This document shows, one piece after another, positions 8,848-18,813 of a stretch of 64,000 bases of DNA. The notes below the pieces were generated by a model. That model did not search any database. It was not told the DNA's origin and was given only the letters and a program-made list of their open reading frames with translations. Positions within the stretch are counted from its first letter, which is position 1, and every line of letters begins with the position of its first letter. The position numbers and the translations under genes were made by a program. Source of the DNA: Termitidicoccus mucosus (GTDB lineage Bacteria; Verrucomicrobiota; Verrucomicrobiia; Opitutales; Opitutaceae); contig NZ_CP109796.1 in the NCBI RefSeq assembly GCF_038725785.1, positions 3,596,001-3,660,000 of the forward strand, given 5' to 3'.

Positions 8848-10161
8848 GTGGATGTAGTCGAAAATTTTTCCCGAAACCCAAAAACCAAGTCTTGGGTGAA
8901 GCACATCCGCTGGAGTTGCGATCCGCTGCCGGCACCAGCGGATCGCGGGACACTGATTCCGCTCGGGCTGGGCAACAGCCTCGGCGACTGCTGCCTGAAC
9001 AACGGCGGCACCGTGGTTGTCACGCGGGGCATGAACCGGTTACTGGATTTCGACGCGGAAACAGGCCTCATCCGTTGCGAGGCGGGCGCGACACTCGACG
9101 AGGTGCTGCGGTTCGCGGTGCCGCGCGGATGGTTTTTGCCGACCACACCCGGCACGAGTTTTATCACCGTCGGCGGTGCCGTCGCTAACGACGTTCACGG
9201 CAAAAACCACCATTGGGCGGGGTCGTTCGGCTGCCATGTGACGCGCCTCGAACTGCTGCGCTCGGATGGCCGGCGGCTCGTTTGTTCGCTGGCGGAAAAC
9301 AGCGATTTTTTCGCCGCGACCATCGGTGGCATGGGCCTCACGGGATTGATTACATGGGTGGAGTTCCGCCTGCGGCGCATTGTCAGCACGATGATTGAAA
9401 CCGAGTCGGTGAAATTCCGCGACCTCGATGAATTCTTCGATGTGTCCGAGGGCACCGACGCACGTTGCGAGCACACGGTCGCGTGGGTGGATTGTGTGAC
9501 ACGCGGGCGTGGAATTTTGATGTGCGGCAACAATGTTGACGATGCCGGCGCCGCTGGCGCCACGCTGAAACCACATACGGAACCGCGGCTGAATTTTCCG
9601 CACGGGTTCCCGTCGTGCGCGCTGAACCGGTTTTCCATCCGTCTGTTCAACCAGCTTTATTACAGCCGGCAGTTGCGGAAACGGGTGAGGGGCCTCCAGC
9701 ATTACTCGCAGTTTTTCTACCCGCTCGATGTAGTCAAAAACTGGCATCGCGTGTATGGCGCGCCCGGATTTTTCGAGGCGCAAATCGTGCTGCCGCCGGA
9801 CGTGGCGAAGGAAGCGTTGCGCGAAATTTTCAAGCAGGCCGCGCGTTTCGGACAAGGCGCGTTTCTGGTCGTGCTGAAAAAACTCGGCTCGATTCGTTCA
9901 CCCGGCCTCATGTCTTTCCCTCGTCCGGGCGTGACGCTCGGGATTGATTTTCCCAACAAGGGCGAACGCACGAAAAAACTTTTCACGGAAATCTTTCGCA
10001 TCGGACTGGACACCGGCGCCGCGTTCAATCCCGGCAAGGACGCCCTCATGCCGCCGGAGTGTTTTGCGAAAACCTGCCCCAATTTGGAATCCTTCAGCGC
10101 GTTCATTGACCCCGCGTTTTCCTCGAACGCATGGCGGCGCCTTACCAAAGGACTTCTCTGA
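8848..10161 (+). CDS. DprE1-like FAD-dependent polyprenyl-phospho-sugar oxidase
   Basis: A 437-residue FAD-binding-4 oxidoreductase. VGGAVANDVHGKNHH with the FAD-contacting His region at 116-122, then SFGCHV and GGMGLTGLI, are close to actinobacterial DprE1, which oxidises decaprenylphosphoryl ribose at C2. The Lys in FNPGKD matches the catalytic Lys418 region of the M. tuberculosis enzyme; the position of its benzothiazinone-target Cys387 is Gly here (SFPRPGVTLGIDFP). The GTG start is supported by GGGAGG six bases upstream. It is followed 13 bp later by a DprE2-like reductase, the same pairing as in mycobacteria. The lipid carrier and sugar used here are not known. Confidence 0.88.
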   Translation: MDVVENFSRNPKTKSWVKHIRWSCDPLPAPADRGTLIPLGLGNSLGDCCLNNGGTVVVTRGMNRLLDFDAETGLIRCEAGATLDEVLRFAVPRGWFLPTTPGTSFITVGGAVANDVHGKNHHWAGSFGCHVTRLELLRSDGRRLVCSLAENSDFFAATIGGMGLTGLITWVEFRLRRIVSTMIETESVKFRDLDEFFDVSEGTDARCEHTVAWVDCVTRGRGILMCGNNVDDAGAAGATLKPHTEPRLNFPHGFPSCALNRFSIRLFNQLYYSRQLRKRVRGLQHYSQFFYPLDVVKNWHRVYGAPGFFEAQIVLPPDVAKEALREIFKQAARFGQGAFLVVLKKLGSIRSPGLMSFPRPGVTLGIDFPNKGERTKKLFTEIFRIGLDTGAAFNPGKDALMPPECFAKTCPNLESFSAFIDPAFSSNAWRRLTKGLL

Positions 10162-10174
10162 ACAGGCGTTTTCC

Positions 10175-10921
10175 ATGAAAACATGCATTCAAAAAGCATT
10201 TCTCGTCGGCGCCACCTCCGGTATTGCGCAAGCGTTGGCCGAACGGCTCGCGGCCTCGGGCGCGGCGCTGTTTCTGGCGGGCCGTTCCGGGGGGAAACTC
10301 GACCTCATGGCGCGCGATTTGCGGCTGCGCCACGGCGCGCGGGTGGAGACGCTGGCGGTGGAGTTCGAAAAGACGGAGGGCCACGCTGGCGCGGTGCGTC
10401 GTGCATGGGAATGGCTGGGCGGCGCGGACGCGTCCTTCGTCTGCCACGGCGCGCTCATTGACCAGAAAGTATGCGAACGGGATTTTGGCGAGGCGACGCG
10501 CTCCTTTCAAATTAACCTGCTGAGCGCGGCTTCCTTCGCTGGCGAAATCGCCAACCGCATGGAAGCCGCCGGGCACGGCACGCTGGTGGTGATTTCCTCG
10601 GTGGCGGGCGATCGCGGACGCCAGAGCAACTACGCCTACGGCGCGGCCAAGGCCGGACTGACCGCCTTTCTCCAAGGACTGCGCAACCGCCTGTTCCCAT
10701 CGGGCGCGCGGGTGCTGACAGTGAAGCCGGGCTACGTGGACACGCCGATGGCCGCGCACATCCGCAGCTCGCTGAAGGTGTCCGCCGACCGAGCGGCCCG
10801 CGATATCTTGTGCGCGGCGGAAAAAGGTTGCGACACACTCTACACGCCGTGGTTCTGGCGCCCCATCATGCTGGTTGTGCGCCTGATTCCCGAATACGTT
10901 TTCAAACGGATGAAATTATGA
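10175..10921 (+). CDS. DprE2-like short-chain dehydrogenase
   Basis: A 248-residue classical SDR: VGATSGIA at residues 11-18 for the dinucleotide, VISSVAGDRGRQSNYAYGAAKAG with the catalytic Ser and YxxxK, then VKPGYVDTPMA. Its late segment ending EYVFKRMKL resembles DprE2. Family knowledge: DprE2 reduces the keto intermediate made by DprE1 to give decaprenylphosphoryl arabinose. The 13-bp spacing after the DprE1-like gene and the sequence similarity to DprE2 together make the two-step epimerase assignment reasonable. The following 112 bp to the methyltransferase gene hold no recognisable gene. Confidence 0.85.
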   Translation: MKTCIQKAFLVGATSGIAQALAERLAASGAALFLAGRSGGKLDLMARDLRLRHGARVETLAVEFEKTEGHAGAVRRAWEWLGGADASFVCHGALIDQKVCERDFGEATRSFQINLLSAASFAGEIANRMEAAGHGTLVVISSVAGDRGRQSNYAYGAAKAGLTAFLQGLRNRLFPSGARVLTVKPGYVDTPMAAHIRSSLKVSADRAARDILCAAEKGCDTLYTPWFWRPIMLVVRLIPEYVFKRMKL

Positions 10922-11033
10922 GCGCACACATTATTTTCCCATTGTCAGCGGCGCCATGCCGGCCGGCACTGATTATTGCGATCACAGCCGGCGCAGGCGG
11001 AATCCGCTATTTGAATTTCTAAAAACCGTTCAT

Positions 11034-11792
11034 ATGAACCCCGATGAATATACCAACTTGAACCGGCTGGAGGGCGCGCATTGGTATTACGCTGGCAAGC
11101 GCGAAATTGTGCGTTACTGGCTGAATTATTTTCACCCCATGGCCACATCGGCGACGCTGCTGGACTGCGGCGCCGGCACGGGCGCGTTTGCAGCGGAAAT
11201 GTCCGCCGCCAGCGGCACAACCGACGCGGGCCGGTGCAAGGTAGTGGCGCTGGATGATCATGACGAGTCGCTGGAAATTTTGCGTGTAAAACTGGGCGCG
11301 GAAAATGTCGTGCGCGGGGATTGCACACACATCCCGATGGCGGATGCGTTTTGTGATTATTTGACCGCGCTGGATGTCATTGAGCACATCCCCGACGACG
11401 TCGGGGCGGTGAAGGAATTTGTGCGCGTCTTGAAACCGGGTGGGCTGGCGGTGATTACCGTGCCGGCACTGCAATGTTTGTGGAGCGACTGGGACTTGTC
11501 GTTGCACCATCAGCGACGGTATGACCGGCGGCAGTTGACCGCGCTGCTGCAAGCGGCGGGGCTGGAGGTTTTGCACGTCAATTATATAAACGTGGCGGCG
11601 TTCCCGGCGGTGTGGTTCATCAGGAAAAGACGGGCGCAGGGAAAACAGGCCAACACGCGGCGCATGGAGGATTCGCTGCCGTCACCGGTTATAAACAGGA
11701 TTCTGAAAATGCTGTTCGTGATGCCGGCCTGCCAGCGGCTGGTTCCGTTTCCCTTTGGCGTCGGCCTGCTGGCGGTGGCGAAAAAATTATGA
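11034..11792 (+). CDS. class I SAM-dependent methyltransferase
   Basis: A 252-residue protein with SAM motif I LLDCGAGTGAF around residue 38, an acidic residue ending the next strand (VVALDDHDES), the DVIEHIPDD post-motif and LKPGGLAVITVPA. The C-terminal third is hydrophobic with basic loops and probably membrane-associated. It overlaps the following GT2 gene by an ATGA junction, so the two are translated together. Its place among polyprenyl-sugar genes suggests methylation of a sugar or lipid carrier precursor, but the acceptor is unknown. Confidence 0.85.
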   Translation: MNPDEYTNLNRLEGAHWYYAGKREIVRYWLNYFHPMATSATLLDCGAGTGAFAAEMSAASGTTDAGRCKVVALDDHDESLEILRVKLGAENVVRGDCTHIPMADAFCDYLTALDVIEHIPDDVGAVKEFVRVLKPGGLAVITVPALQCLWSDWDLSLHHQRRYDRRQLTALLQAAGLEVLHVNYINVAAFPAVWFIRKRRAQGKQANTRRMEDSLPSPVINRILKMLFVMPACQRLVPFPFGVGLLAVAKKL

Positions 11793-12799
11793 GCGCAACT
11801 GCAAATCCGGAAAAATCTGGCAATATAAACCGCCCGCCGCTGGTCACGGTGATCACGCCGTTGTGGAATGAAAACGACGCGATCCCCGCGCTCGTTGCCG
11901 CGCTACGGCGGTTGTTTCAGGACACCTCGGCCGATTGGGAATGGCTGGCCGTGGACGACGGCAGCAGTGACGATACCGCGGCGCGCGTGCGCGGGGAGAT
12001 GCGCGGCATGGCGCGCGCGCGACTGGTCTGCCTGACGCGCAATTTTGGCCAGCAGGCCGCCTACCGCGCGGGGCTGGACCATGCGGCCGGTGACGCCGTG
12101 GTTTTTCTCGATGCCGATTTGCAAGATCCGCCCGAAGTCATCCCCGAAATGCTTGCGCGCTGGCGCGAGGGCGCACGGCTGGTCGTCGGACGGCGCCGCT
12201 CGCGCCCGGAGCGCGGCGTGCGTGGGTTGTTGCTGCGGGGTTTTCATGTGGTCTTCGGGCGGCTGACCAACAACGTGATGCCCCATGACAGCGGCACGTT
12301 TGGACTGATGGATCGCTTGGTGGTGGAGGAATTGAAACGGCTACCCGAACGCAATTTGTTTTTGCCGGCGCTGCGTTGCTGGCTCGGATACAAACAGGCA
12401 GAGGTCTGGTATGACCGCCACGAACGGGCGGGCGCGCCGAAGCAGACTTACGCAAAACTGTTCAACTACGCCTGGAACGGCATCACCAGTTTCAGCGAAA
12501 TCCCGCTGCGCTTCATCTCGTGGCTCGGCGTGACACTGTGCGTGTTCGCCACGCTGTGCGCCGCGCTGATTTTCGCGCAGCGCGTCGGCCAGTGGTTCGG
12601 CTGGTGGACCGACCGCCTCGTCGTCGGCTTTACCACGCAAACCATCGGCATCTTTTTTCTCGGCGGCGTGCAACTCCTCTGCATCGGCATCGTCGGCGAA
12701 TATCTGGCGCGGATTTATCGCGAAATCAAGGGCCGTCCGCACTATCTCGTGGAGCGGGTCGAAGAGGCACACGACCGGGATGTTTTAAAACATGAATGA
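11789..12799 (+). CDS. GT2 polyprenyl-phosphate glycosyltransferase (GtrB/DPM-like)
   Basis: A 336-residue family 2 glycosyltransferase. The N-terminal catalytic domain has VTVITPLWNE, VDDGSSDDT, and FLDADLQDPPEVIPEM, the metal- and donor-binding acidic motifs. Residues about 235-300 form two transmembrane helices, as in GtrB and related enzymes that load a sugar onto undecaprenyl phosphate at the cytoplasmic face. The start at 11789 overlaps the methyltransferase stop, and the end overlaps the next gene by 8 bp. It likely makes the lipid-linked donor for the downstream GT39-like enzyme (inference). Confidence 0.9.
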   Translation: MSATANPEKSGNINRPPLVTVITPLWNENDAIPALVAALRRLFQDTSADWEWLAVDDGSSDDTAARVRGEMRGMARARLVCLTRNFGQQAAYRAGLDHAAGDAVVFLDADLQDPPEVIPEMLARWREGARLVVGRRRSRPERGVRGLLLRGFHVVFGRLTNNVMPHDSGTFGLMDRLVVEELKRLPERNLFLPALRCWLGYKQAEVWYDRHERAGAPKQTYAKLFNYAWNGITSFSEIPLRFISWLGVTLCVFATLCAALIFAQRVGQWFGWWTDRLVVGFTTQTIGIFFLGGVQLLCIGIVGEYLARIYREIKGRPHYLVERVEEAHDRDVLKHE

Positions 12800-14519
12800 C
12801 AATTCCGATAACGCGCCCAGCATTCCGCTGTCAGCGGAAGCGCCATCATCACTGTCAGCGTCGGCACCCGGCGGTGGCGCTATTGTTGGCGGTGGCGCTG
12901 ACACCGCCGCCCGCCGCTACCGCTGGCGCGTGGCGATTTGCATGGCCACGCTGGTAGTGTCGGCATTCATGCTGTTTTATAATCTCGGCCGCTATTCGCT
13001 GTGGGGCGACGAGGCTCTGACAGCGTTGAAGGGCACGGGCGTGATGGAGACGGGCGACACGACGGCGGTGCTGAAAAATGGCAATATCATCGCATGGGCA
13101 AGCGGGCGCGAACTGGTCGGGCTGAAAGTGCGCGCCATGCCGCCGGCGATGTTTTATGCAACGGCCGCCTCGTTCTCCGTATTCGGCGTCGGTGCATGGC
13201 AGGCACGGCTGCCATTCGCGCTGTGCGGGTTGCTGACAGTGGCGCTGATGCTGTGGTGGGCGCGCCGCGCAAGCCCGCGCTACCTGTTCGCGCTGTCGCT
13301 GGGCATCATCGGCAACGCCTCCATGTTTTTGTATTTTCGCAACTGCCGCTATTATGCGCTGGCTGTGCTGGCCGCCACGGTGGTCGCGTGGTGCTACCAC
13401 CGCTGGGACGGGCGCAAACGCTGGCTCGCGGGCCTCGCCGCCGCGTCGTCGGTGCTGTTCGCCGCCCATTACTCCATGTATGTCATGGTTTACACGGCGC
13501 TGTTCGTGGATTTCATTGTGTGGCGCCGGCGGGAGCGGCGGCTCGCGGTCGGCGACTGGCTGGTTGTCTGGCTGCCGCAGATTATTATTAACACCGCTGT
13601 TTTCCTGATTTGGTGCCCCCTCAAAACTCCCACGGGCGACTCCTTGCTAACCAAAAGCCTGCTCGACCGGTTGACGCTGTGGTGGTGGCATTTGCGCGAC
13701 CTCAACACGGTTGAATATCTCTCGTGGCCGCTGATTCTGCTTGCGTTCATGATCAGCGCGGCGCGGCTGAAAAAAACACCGCTTCCAACCGCCGTTCCGC
13801 GGGCGCTGACCGCCATTGTGATAATGACGCTGGTGTTGACCGGCGTCACCAACCAACTTACCAGCGTCACCTCATACGCCGACGTGCGCTACCTGCTTCC
13901 CGTGCTGCCGCTCGGCATCGCATTGACTGCGTGGGCCGTGTGCCGCCTGTCGTTTGGGCATATAGTGCTGACGGTGCCGCTGGCGGTACTGGTGTTTTTC
14001 AGCAATATCACCCACGGCGGCATGTTTTTCAAATGGAGCGGTGCTCGTTCGACCGCGTGGTGCTATGTCAGGGAACTCCTTTCGCCAAATCCCGAACCCT
14101 ACCGCCCTACCGCTGATTGGCTCAACGCCCACGCCGCCCCCGGCGACACGGTGTATGTCGGCAACGGTATGAACGGATGTTATCCACTAATGTTTTTGGC
14201 GCCACAGTTGCGCTATGCGTGGCAACTCAACGACCGTTCCCGGGCCGCATTCAAAGATTTGCCGCCCGTGCATATAAAGGGCGAGGTTATGCCGGACTGG
14301 CTTGTCGGCTTCGGACCGTATGTCGGGCAGCTGCAAAACGACCTGAGGCGATATGGCGCGCCGGGCGTGAATTATCACTTGGCGGCCAAAGTGGATGTGT
14401 TCTGGCCGGAATTATATCGTCCGGAATTATTCTGGCGGACATTCAGTCCCATCACCAGCTATGATAAGAATCGGGATGTGGTGTTCATCTTCAAACGGGC
14501 CGGCGAGCCGGGAAAATAG
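12792..14519 (+). CDS. GT39/ArnT-like membrane glycosyltransferase
   Basis: A 575-residue multi-pass protein. After a low-complexity Ser/Ala/Gly-rich N-terminus and the first helix it has YSLWGDEA, the acidic first-loop motif characteristic of GT-C enzymes using polyprenyl-phosphate sugars, then about ten more hydrophobic segments and a periplasmic C-terminal domain (after about residue 430) with DTVYVGNGMNG. Family knowledge: such proteins move a sugar from a lipid carrier to an envelope acceptor at the outer face of the inner membrane. It is the last gene of the plus-strand glycan operon, convergent with the YfhO-type gene. Confidence 0.82.
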   Translation: MNDNSDNAPSIPLSAEAPSSLSASAPGGGAIVGGGADTAARRYRWRVAICMATLVVSAFMLFYNLGRYSLWGDEALTALKGTGVMETGDTTAVLKNGNIIAWASGRELVGLKVRAMPPAMFYATAASFSVFGVGAWQARLPFALCGLLTVALMLWWARRASPRYLFALSLGIIGNASMFLYFRNCRYYALAVLAATVVAWCYHRWDGRKRWLAGLAAASSVLFAAHYSMYVMVYTALFVDFIVWRRRERRLAVGDWLVVWLPQIIINTAVFLIWCPLKTPTGDSLLTKSLLDRLTLWWWHLRDLNTVEYLSWPLILLAFMISAARLKKTPLPTAVPRALTAIVIMTLVLTGVTNQLTSVTSYADVRYLLPVLPLGIALTAWAVCRLSFGHIVLTVPLAVLVFFSNITHGGMFFKWSGARSTAWCYVRELLSPNPEPYRPTADWLNAHAAPGDTVYVGNGMNGCYPLMFLAPQLRYAWQLNDRSRAAFKDLPPVHIKGEVMPDWLVGFGPYVGQLQNDLRRYGAPGVNYHLAAKVDVFWPELYRPELFWRTFSPITSYDKNRDVVFIFKRAGEPGK

Positions 14520-14586
14520 CCTCCCTTTTCGTTTTCAAACTATCGGTCATCATGTGACGGTGCTGGAAAAGGACGCCGGGCGGCCA

Positions 14587-16995
14587 TCAGCCCCGCGCAC
14601 TCGCGAGGCGGGTTTTCCCCATCGCAATCATTGTTAGCGCCAACGTCAATATGGAGAGGGAAATAATGGTGCAAAGGACGAAGTGCCGCGGAACAAACTT
14701 GAATTCAATCCGGTGCTGGCCAGCTGGAACGCCAATGCCCATGAACATGTAGTTGACGCGATGGATGGGGGTCTCCTGTCCGTCAATAAAAGCGCGCCAG
14801 CCGGGATACCAAGTATCGCCAAACCACAACAATCGCGCGCCCGCCGCCTCGGTACGCAAAATGACACGGCTGTTTTTTATCAACTCGATTTCCAGCCGTC
14901 CAATGGTTGCGCCCGACACGGCGGCGTCCGGTGACGGCACGCTGCCGCGCATCTCCTTCGCGCCATACCAGCAGGCCGGCTCGGCCAGCGGCATGCCGGG
15001 GGAAGCCTGGCCGGCGGCGAGTTTGCTCAGCACCTCGCTATCCGTCGCCGCCACTGCCACCGTGTCAAATAATTTGAACCGGGGCAGGGCGGTTGCGCGT
15101 TCGATAACGCGCAAATCCCGCGATGCGTTGCCCCATAAAACATTCTGCCACGGCGCGCCTTGGACGAGCCACTTGACTCCAAACCAGTCCAGCGCACAGT
15201 TGGCGGCGGCGGCATTTTGCCCATAAATCACACTGTTCAGGTGATGCCATTTCAAAAACTTGGTGCCGGCCTGATATTGCTGGTGGACGCCGTCCGCGAG
15301 CCACATACCGCCGCTACCCGCCTGTCGCGCCCAGAGGTAAATCTCGGGGCGTGGGTCGGCATAAAGATATTGCTGCACTGCGGAGTAGGGCGAGAAGGCG
15401 CGGTAATGCACATCGGCCAGATGCTCGCGCAGGACCGGCATGGGCGCGACGATTGCGCCGCCAGCGGCGGCGGGATGCAACTGCCGCGAAACCACCAGCA
15501 GATTGGCAAACGCCAGTAGCGCGCCGGCGACCGCCAGTCGCGAAGTCGGGAAACGAGACTTGCGCGCCGCTAGCGTCCACGCGAATGCCAGAGCCAGAAA
15601 ACCCCACGCCACCAATCCGAGCCGGGCCGCGCGGGCTAATGTTTCTTCCGGGATTTTTGCTTGCGCATTGCCCAGCAAATCCACCGCGAAGTCCGGCTTC
15701 ATCCACAAGGCGGCGGCGAACAAACCGCCGACCATGACCACCACGCCCAAACCCATCGTCAGCGTCTTGTTTTTTTTGTCCGTGACGGAAGGTCGGCGCA
15801 ACAACGTGTCAATGCCAAGCGCCGCCAGGACGAGCAACCCCAGCACAACCAAAACCAAAAATTTCGCCGGGAACCGGAAGCGGTTCATCAGCGGCACGTG
15901 CGCATGCCACCAACCGTAAAGCGGCGTGTGCGCGCCCAGCGACAGCAGGACGCCGATCAGGATCATCGCCGTCGCCACCCATGCCCAGATCTTGCGCCTG
16001 CCGCTCAAATCGAGAAAGGCAAACGGCGCACTGACGACGGGCAGCGCGCCGAGGTAAAACGCGCCGATCCAATATTCAAAAAGACCGGATTCCCAATGCT
16101 TGTCCGGCCAGCCAGGAAAGCCGCCCAAAAACGGAAAAATCACCCCGAGCAAATGCGCCGGCTGCATGGACGCCATGTCGAAGCGCGAATCAAACGTCCC
16201 GGCGCGCTCGGAATAGGGAAGCAATTCCCACATGGACACGATTTGCGGCAGCGTCATCAACAACCCCACAAGGCCACTGACACCCACAAACAGCAGCAAC
16301 GTCACCCCAGTCCGCCATTTTCTTTCGCTGATGACGGCGGCGATTATATACAGCGCGTAACCGACGCCGGGATAAATAATCATCTCGGGAAAATTCGCGA
16401 AGAACTGCACAGCGAACAACAACGCCAATGCGCCGACCAGCCGGCGCTGGCGCCAGATTTCCCCCGGCGGATACCCGCCATCGGCGGCAAGTCGCGCGTG
16501 GAAACGCGCCAGCATACCGAAAATCCACGGCACCCAGACACCGGCGGCGCCGTTGAAGGGAAACTCAAGCTGCGCCACCAGCCAGGTGCCGAACATGAAC
16601 GAGACGCCGGCAATGAACGCCGCGGCCGCCGCAACGTTGATTTGGCGGCAGAAAAACCACATGCCCAGCCCGCCGATGAAAAAGTGAAGCAGCCAGAACA
16701 GATTCATTGCCAGCGCCGGCTGAAAAAATAAAAATAATATATTGGGTGGATAGAACGCTTGCGAGGTCGTGTCGGCAATCAGCGGCTTGCCTCCGCCCCA
16801 GTAAGGATTCCAAAACGGCGTGTCGCCATTCAGCAGTCCTTGGGTTTCAAACACGGCAGTTTGAAAAAAGCCCGACAACATGTCACGGGACAGGAAAATT
16901 TTTCCAAAAAACAAAAGGTCCCCGAGAAAAACAACCGCCAGCGCAAACAACCAAAACACTGGCGACGAGAAACAGATGGAACTAAAATTTTTCAT
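14587..16995 (-). CDS. YfhO-family membrane protein (probable GT-C glycosyltransferase)
   Basis: An 802-residue polytopic protein. The N-terminal region has [13 protein letters not shown] and [17 protein letters not shown], the conserved first-loop motif of the YfhO family. It is followed by about 12 transmembrane helices, with a C-terminal periplasmic domain and a final helix. Family knowledge: YfhO proteins take part in glycosylating lipoteichoic acid or other envelope polymers using lipid-linked sugars. It is translationally coupled to the GT2 gene upstream on the minus strand through a 4-bp ATGA overlap (16992-16995), which supports a donor-synthase/transferase pair. Confidence 0.85.
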   Translation of the reverse strand: MKNFSSICFSSPVFWLFALAVVFLGDLLFFGKIFLSRDMLSGFFQTAVFETQGLLNGDTPFWNPYWGGGKPLIADTTSQAFYPPNILFLFFQPALAMNLFWLLHFFIGGLGMWFFCRQINVAAAAAFIAGVSFMFGTWLVAQLEFPFNGAAGVWVPWIFGMLARFHARLAADGGYPPGEIWRQRRLVGALALLFAVQFFANFPEMIIYPGVGYALYIIAAVISERKWRTGVTLLLFVGVSGLVGLLMTLPQIVSMWELLPYSERAGTFDSRFDMASMQPAHLLGVIFPFLGGFPGWPDKHWESGLFEYWIGAFYLGALPVVSAPFAFLDLSGRRKIWAWVATAMILIGVLLSLGAHTPLYGWWHAHVPLMNRFRFPAKFLVLVVLGLLVLAALGIDTLLRRPSVTDKKNKTLTMGLGVVVMVGGLFAAALWMKPDFAVDLLGNAQAKIPEETLARAARLGLVAWGFLALAFAWTLAARKSRFPTSRLAVAGALLAFANLLVVSRQLHPAAAGGAIVAPMPVLREHLADVHYRAFSPYSAVQQYLYADPRPEIYLWARQAGSGGMWLADGVHQQYQAGTKFLKWHHLNSVIYGQNAAAANCALDWFGVKWLVQGAPWQNVLWGNASRDLRVIERATALPRFKLFDTVAVAATDSEVLSKLAAGQASPGMPLAEPACWYGAKEMRGSVPSPDAAVSGATIGRLEIELIKNSRVILRTEAAGARLLWFGDTWYPGWRAFIDGQETPIHRVNYMFMGIGVPAGQHRIEFKFVPRHFVLCTIISLSILTLALTMIAMGKTRLASARG

Positions 16996-17846
16996 AATGA
17001 CTCAGGTTGGACGGGAAAGGATTTCCATTCCACGGGCAGATTCGTCTCCAATACCCGCTCCCGCACCAGTTCCATCGCTGCCTCCAGCCGCCCGCCGCCA
17101 GCCCTGGCGCGATCCAGATACTCCGGACGGGCCAACCCCATGCGCAACAGCCGGAATCCGATGCTCACCCGCAGCACGCCGAAGCCGTATTTGACGCTGC
17201 GGGCGAAATTAATGGACGATGCTTCCGGGAAGTATTTTGTCGGACAGGAAATTTCCGCGATTTCAAAATCCCACGCGCGGCATTGTGCCAGCATTTGGTT
17301 GTCGAACACAAAATCGTCCGAGTTGGCCAACAGCGGCAGCGTCTCCAGCACACGGCGTGAAAAGGCGCGGTAACCGGTGTGGTATTCCGACAATTTCAAG
17401 CCCAGCAACAGGTTTTGAAACAGTGTCAGCGCGCGGTTGGAAATGTATTTGTAAAGCGGCATCCCCCCCTTGAGCGCACCGCGCCCGAGGATGCGCGAGG
17501 CGATGGCGGCGTCATACACGCCGGAAGCCACCATGCCCGCGAGCGCCGGCAGCAGACGCGGTTCGTATTGGTAATCGGGATGCACCATGACCACCACGTC
17601 CGCCTTGGTCCCCAGCGCGAAGGCATAACAAGTCTTCTGGTTGCCTCCGTAACCGTGGTTGGTTCTATGAAACACATAACCAACGCCGAGCCGGCGTGCG
17701 ACCTCGCGGGTGTCGTCATGGCTGCCATCGTCCACGACAATGATTTCATCCGCCACCGTGCGGTCAATGGCGGCGACCGTTTGCTCAAGGGTTTTGCCGG
17801 CATTGTAAGCCGGCATCACTACGCAAATGTTCTTATTACCAATCAT
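16992..17846 (-). CDS. GT2 dolichol-phosphate-mannose-synthase-like glycosyltransferase
   Basis: A 284-residue single-domain GT2: [37 protein letters not shown] and HPDYQYEP are the donor and metal motifs; the QMLAQC segment and the absence of strong C-terminal helices place it with soluble DPM1-type enzymes. The start is taken at MIGNKN; MTCLNG at 17867 is an in-frame alternative. Its stop overlaps the start of the YfhO-type gene. It probably makes a polyprenyl-phosphate hexose for that partner (inference). 17847-18022 upstream holds no recognisable gene. Confidence 0.88.
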   Translation of the reverse strand: MIGNKNICVVMPAYNAGKTLEQTVAAIDRTVADEIIVVDDGSHDDTREVARRLGVGYVFHRTNHGYGGNQKTCYAFALGTKADVVVMVHPDYQYEPRLLPALAGMVASGVYDAAIASRILGRGALKGGMPLYKYISNRALTLFQNLLLGLKLSEYHTGYRAFSRRVLETLPLLANSDDFVFDNQMLAQCRAWDFEIAEISCPTKYFPEASSINFARSVKYGFGVLRVSIGFRLLRMGLARPEYLDRARAGGGRLEAAMELVRERVLETNLPVEWKSFPVQPESL

Positions 17847-18022
17847 ATGACCGTTTAAACAAGTCATTATAGCCTCCAAATGCGAAACAAAAATGGGGGA
17901 TACAGTAAAATCCCGAAGAGGCATCGGAAGCACGCCAGATTACGGCCAGCGGTGCGTTCGCGCCACGCCCGGCCCGTTTGATAAGGTGCCCGATTGAAGC
18001 TTTTATGTGCCTGTAATAGAAA

Positions 18023-18302
18023 ACTGCCACCGAACAACTTCGCATCCGCGTCCCCGCCGCCCGCGCCCCCAAGGTGCGAACAATCACTCGGCATCGACAC
18101 CGGCAGCCTCGTCAACAAGCTCTTCGCCCAAGTCGCCTGCGCCACGCCCTTCCGTTCCGCATTGCCGAAACCGACCCCGAGACGGAGGAAATCCGCAACG
18201 ACCCCGCCGCTATGCTATGTCCGCCATCAACGCGCACAAGGCCGGGAAATCAAGCGCTGGCATACGATGGAGGAGGTCTTCGGCAAGGACGCGGATGAAT
18301 AA
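18023..18302 (+). pseudogene. RelB/DinJ-type antitoxin gene, multiply frameshifted
   Basis: Fragments in changing frames give one continuous antitoxin when joined: TATEQLRIRVPAARAPKVRT, then LGIDTGSLVNKLFAQV in a second frame, ALPFRIAETDPETEEIRNDPAA in the next, YAMSAINAHKAGKS, and MEEVFGKDADE before a TAA stop. The order and wording are those of RelB/DinJ ribbon-helix-helix antitoxins. At least three or four indels are needed, so a sequencing error is unlikely. No RelE/YafQ toxin frame is recognisable beside it. The inverted-repeat element at 18301-18468 begins inside its stop codon. Confidence 0.8.
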
Positions 18303-18468
18303 TGGTTCGTCGCTATTTTCGATGGCTGTCCGATGTTTTTCCGATCATAGAGCGATGACACAGAGAGGAATCTTCTTGTTTTCTCCGTGCACTCCGTGTC
18401 CGCACTCTGTGACTTGGTTTTGCATCTTTGCTGTGAAAAACAGTTATTCAAAATAGCAACGAACCATT
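18301..18468. repeat. 168-bp element with 19-bp terminal inverted repeats
   Basis: The left end AATGGTTCGTCGCTATTTT and right end AAAATAGCAACGAACCATT are inverse complements with one mismatch. The inside has no long frame and contains TTCTCCGTGCACTCCGTGTC-type wording that also appears near 31016-31038. The form is MITE-like. No target-site duplication could be confirmed by eye. The gap 18469-18813 before potC holds a short CCCCCGGAGGCTCCGGGG palindrome near 18559 and no recognised gene. Confidence 0.7.
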
Positions 18469-18813
18469 TTACGGAGCAGGAATGGTGATCGAATGTGTTT
18501 ACGCCGGGGAGCGGGCGACCATTTATCAAACCTTTGTCCCACCCCGGATAAGGTGAAGCTCCCCCGGAGGCTCCGGGGAGGGTTCATGACCGTAATGCCA
18601 TATGCGCGGGTTGAGTCGCCCGTGCCTCTCAACCCGCCACTTTCGTCGGTTCCGCCATTTTCCGAAAAGGTCTGGCATCAAGCGCCGGCGCTTTTTTGCG
18701 CCGCGGGGCCAATCCTCGCTTGCATTTTTCCCCCACGCGCCCAATGCGTTGCATGCTTTTCGAGAATGCATGCGCCAGCAGCCTCCCGTCGTCCTGTTTC
18801 CGGCATCAAGCTG

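Noticed and set aside
10918-11022. A small 34-codon gene between DprE2 and the methyltransferase
   Set aside because: It overlaps the previous stop, has no ribosome-binding site and its translation has no recognisable character.
18007-18456. A 149-codon plus-strand frame as a new small gene
   Set aside because: It crosses the antitoxin remnant and the inverted-repeat element in one arbitrary frame; only pieces of it match the antitoxin.
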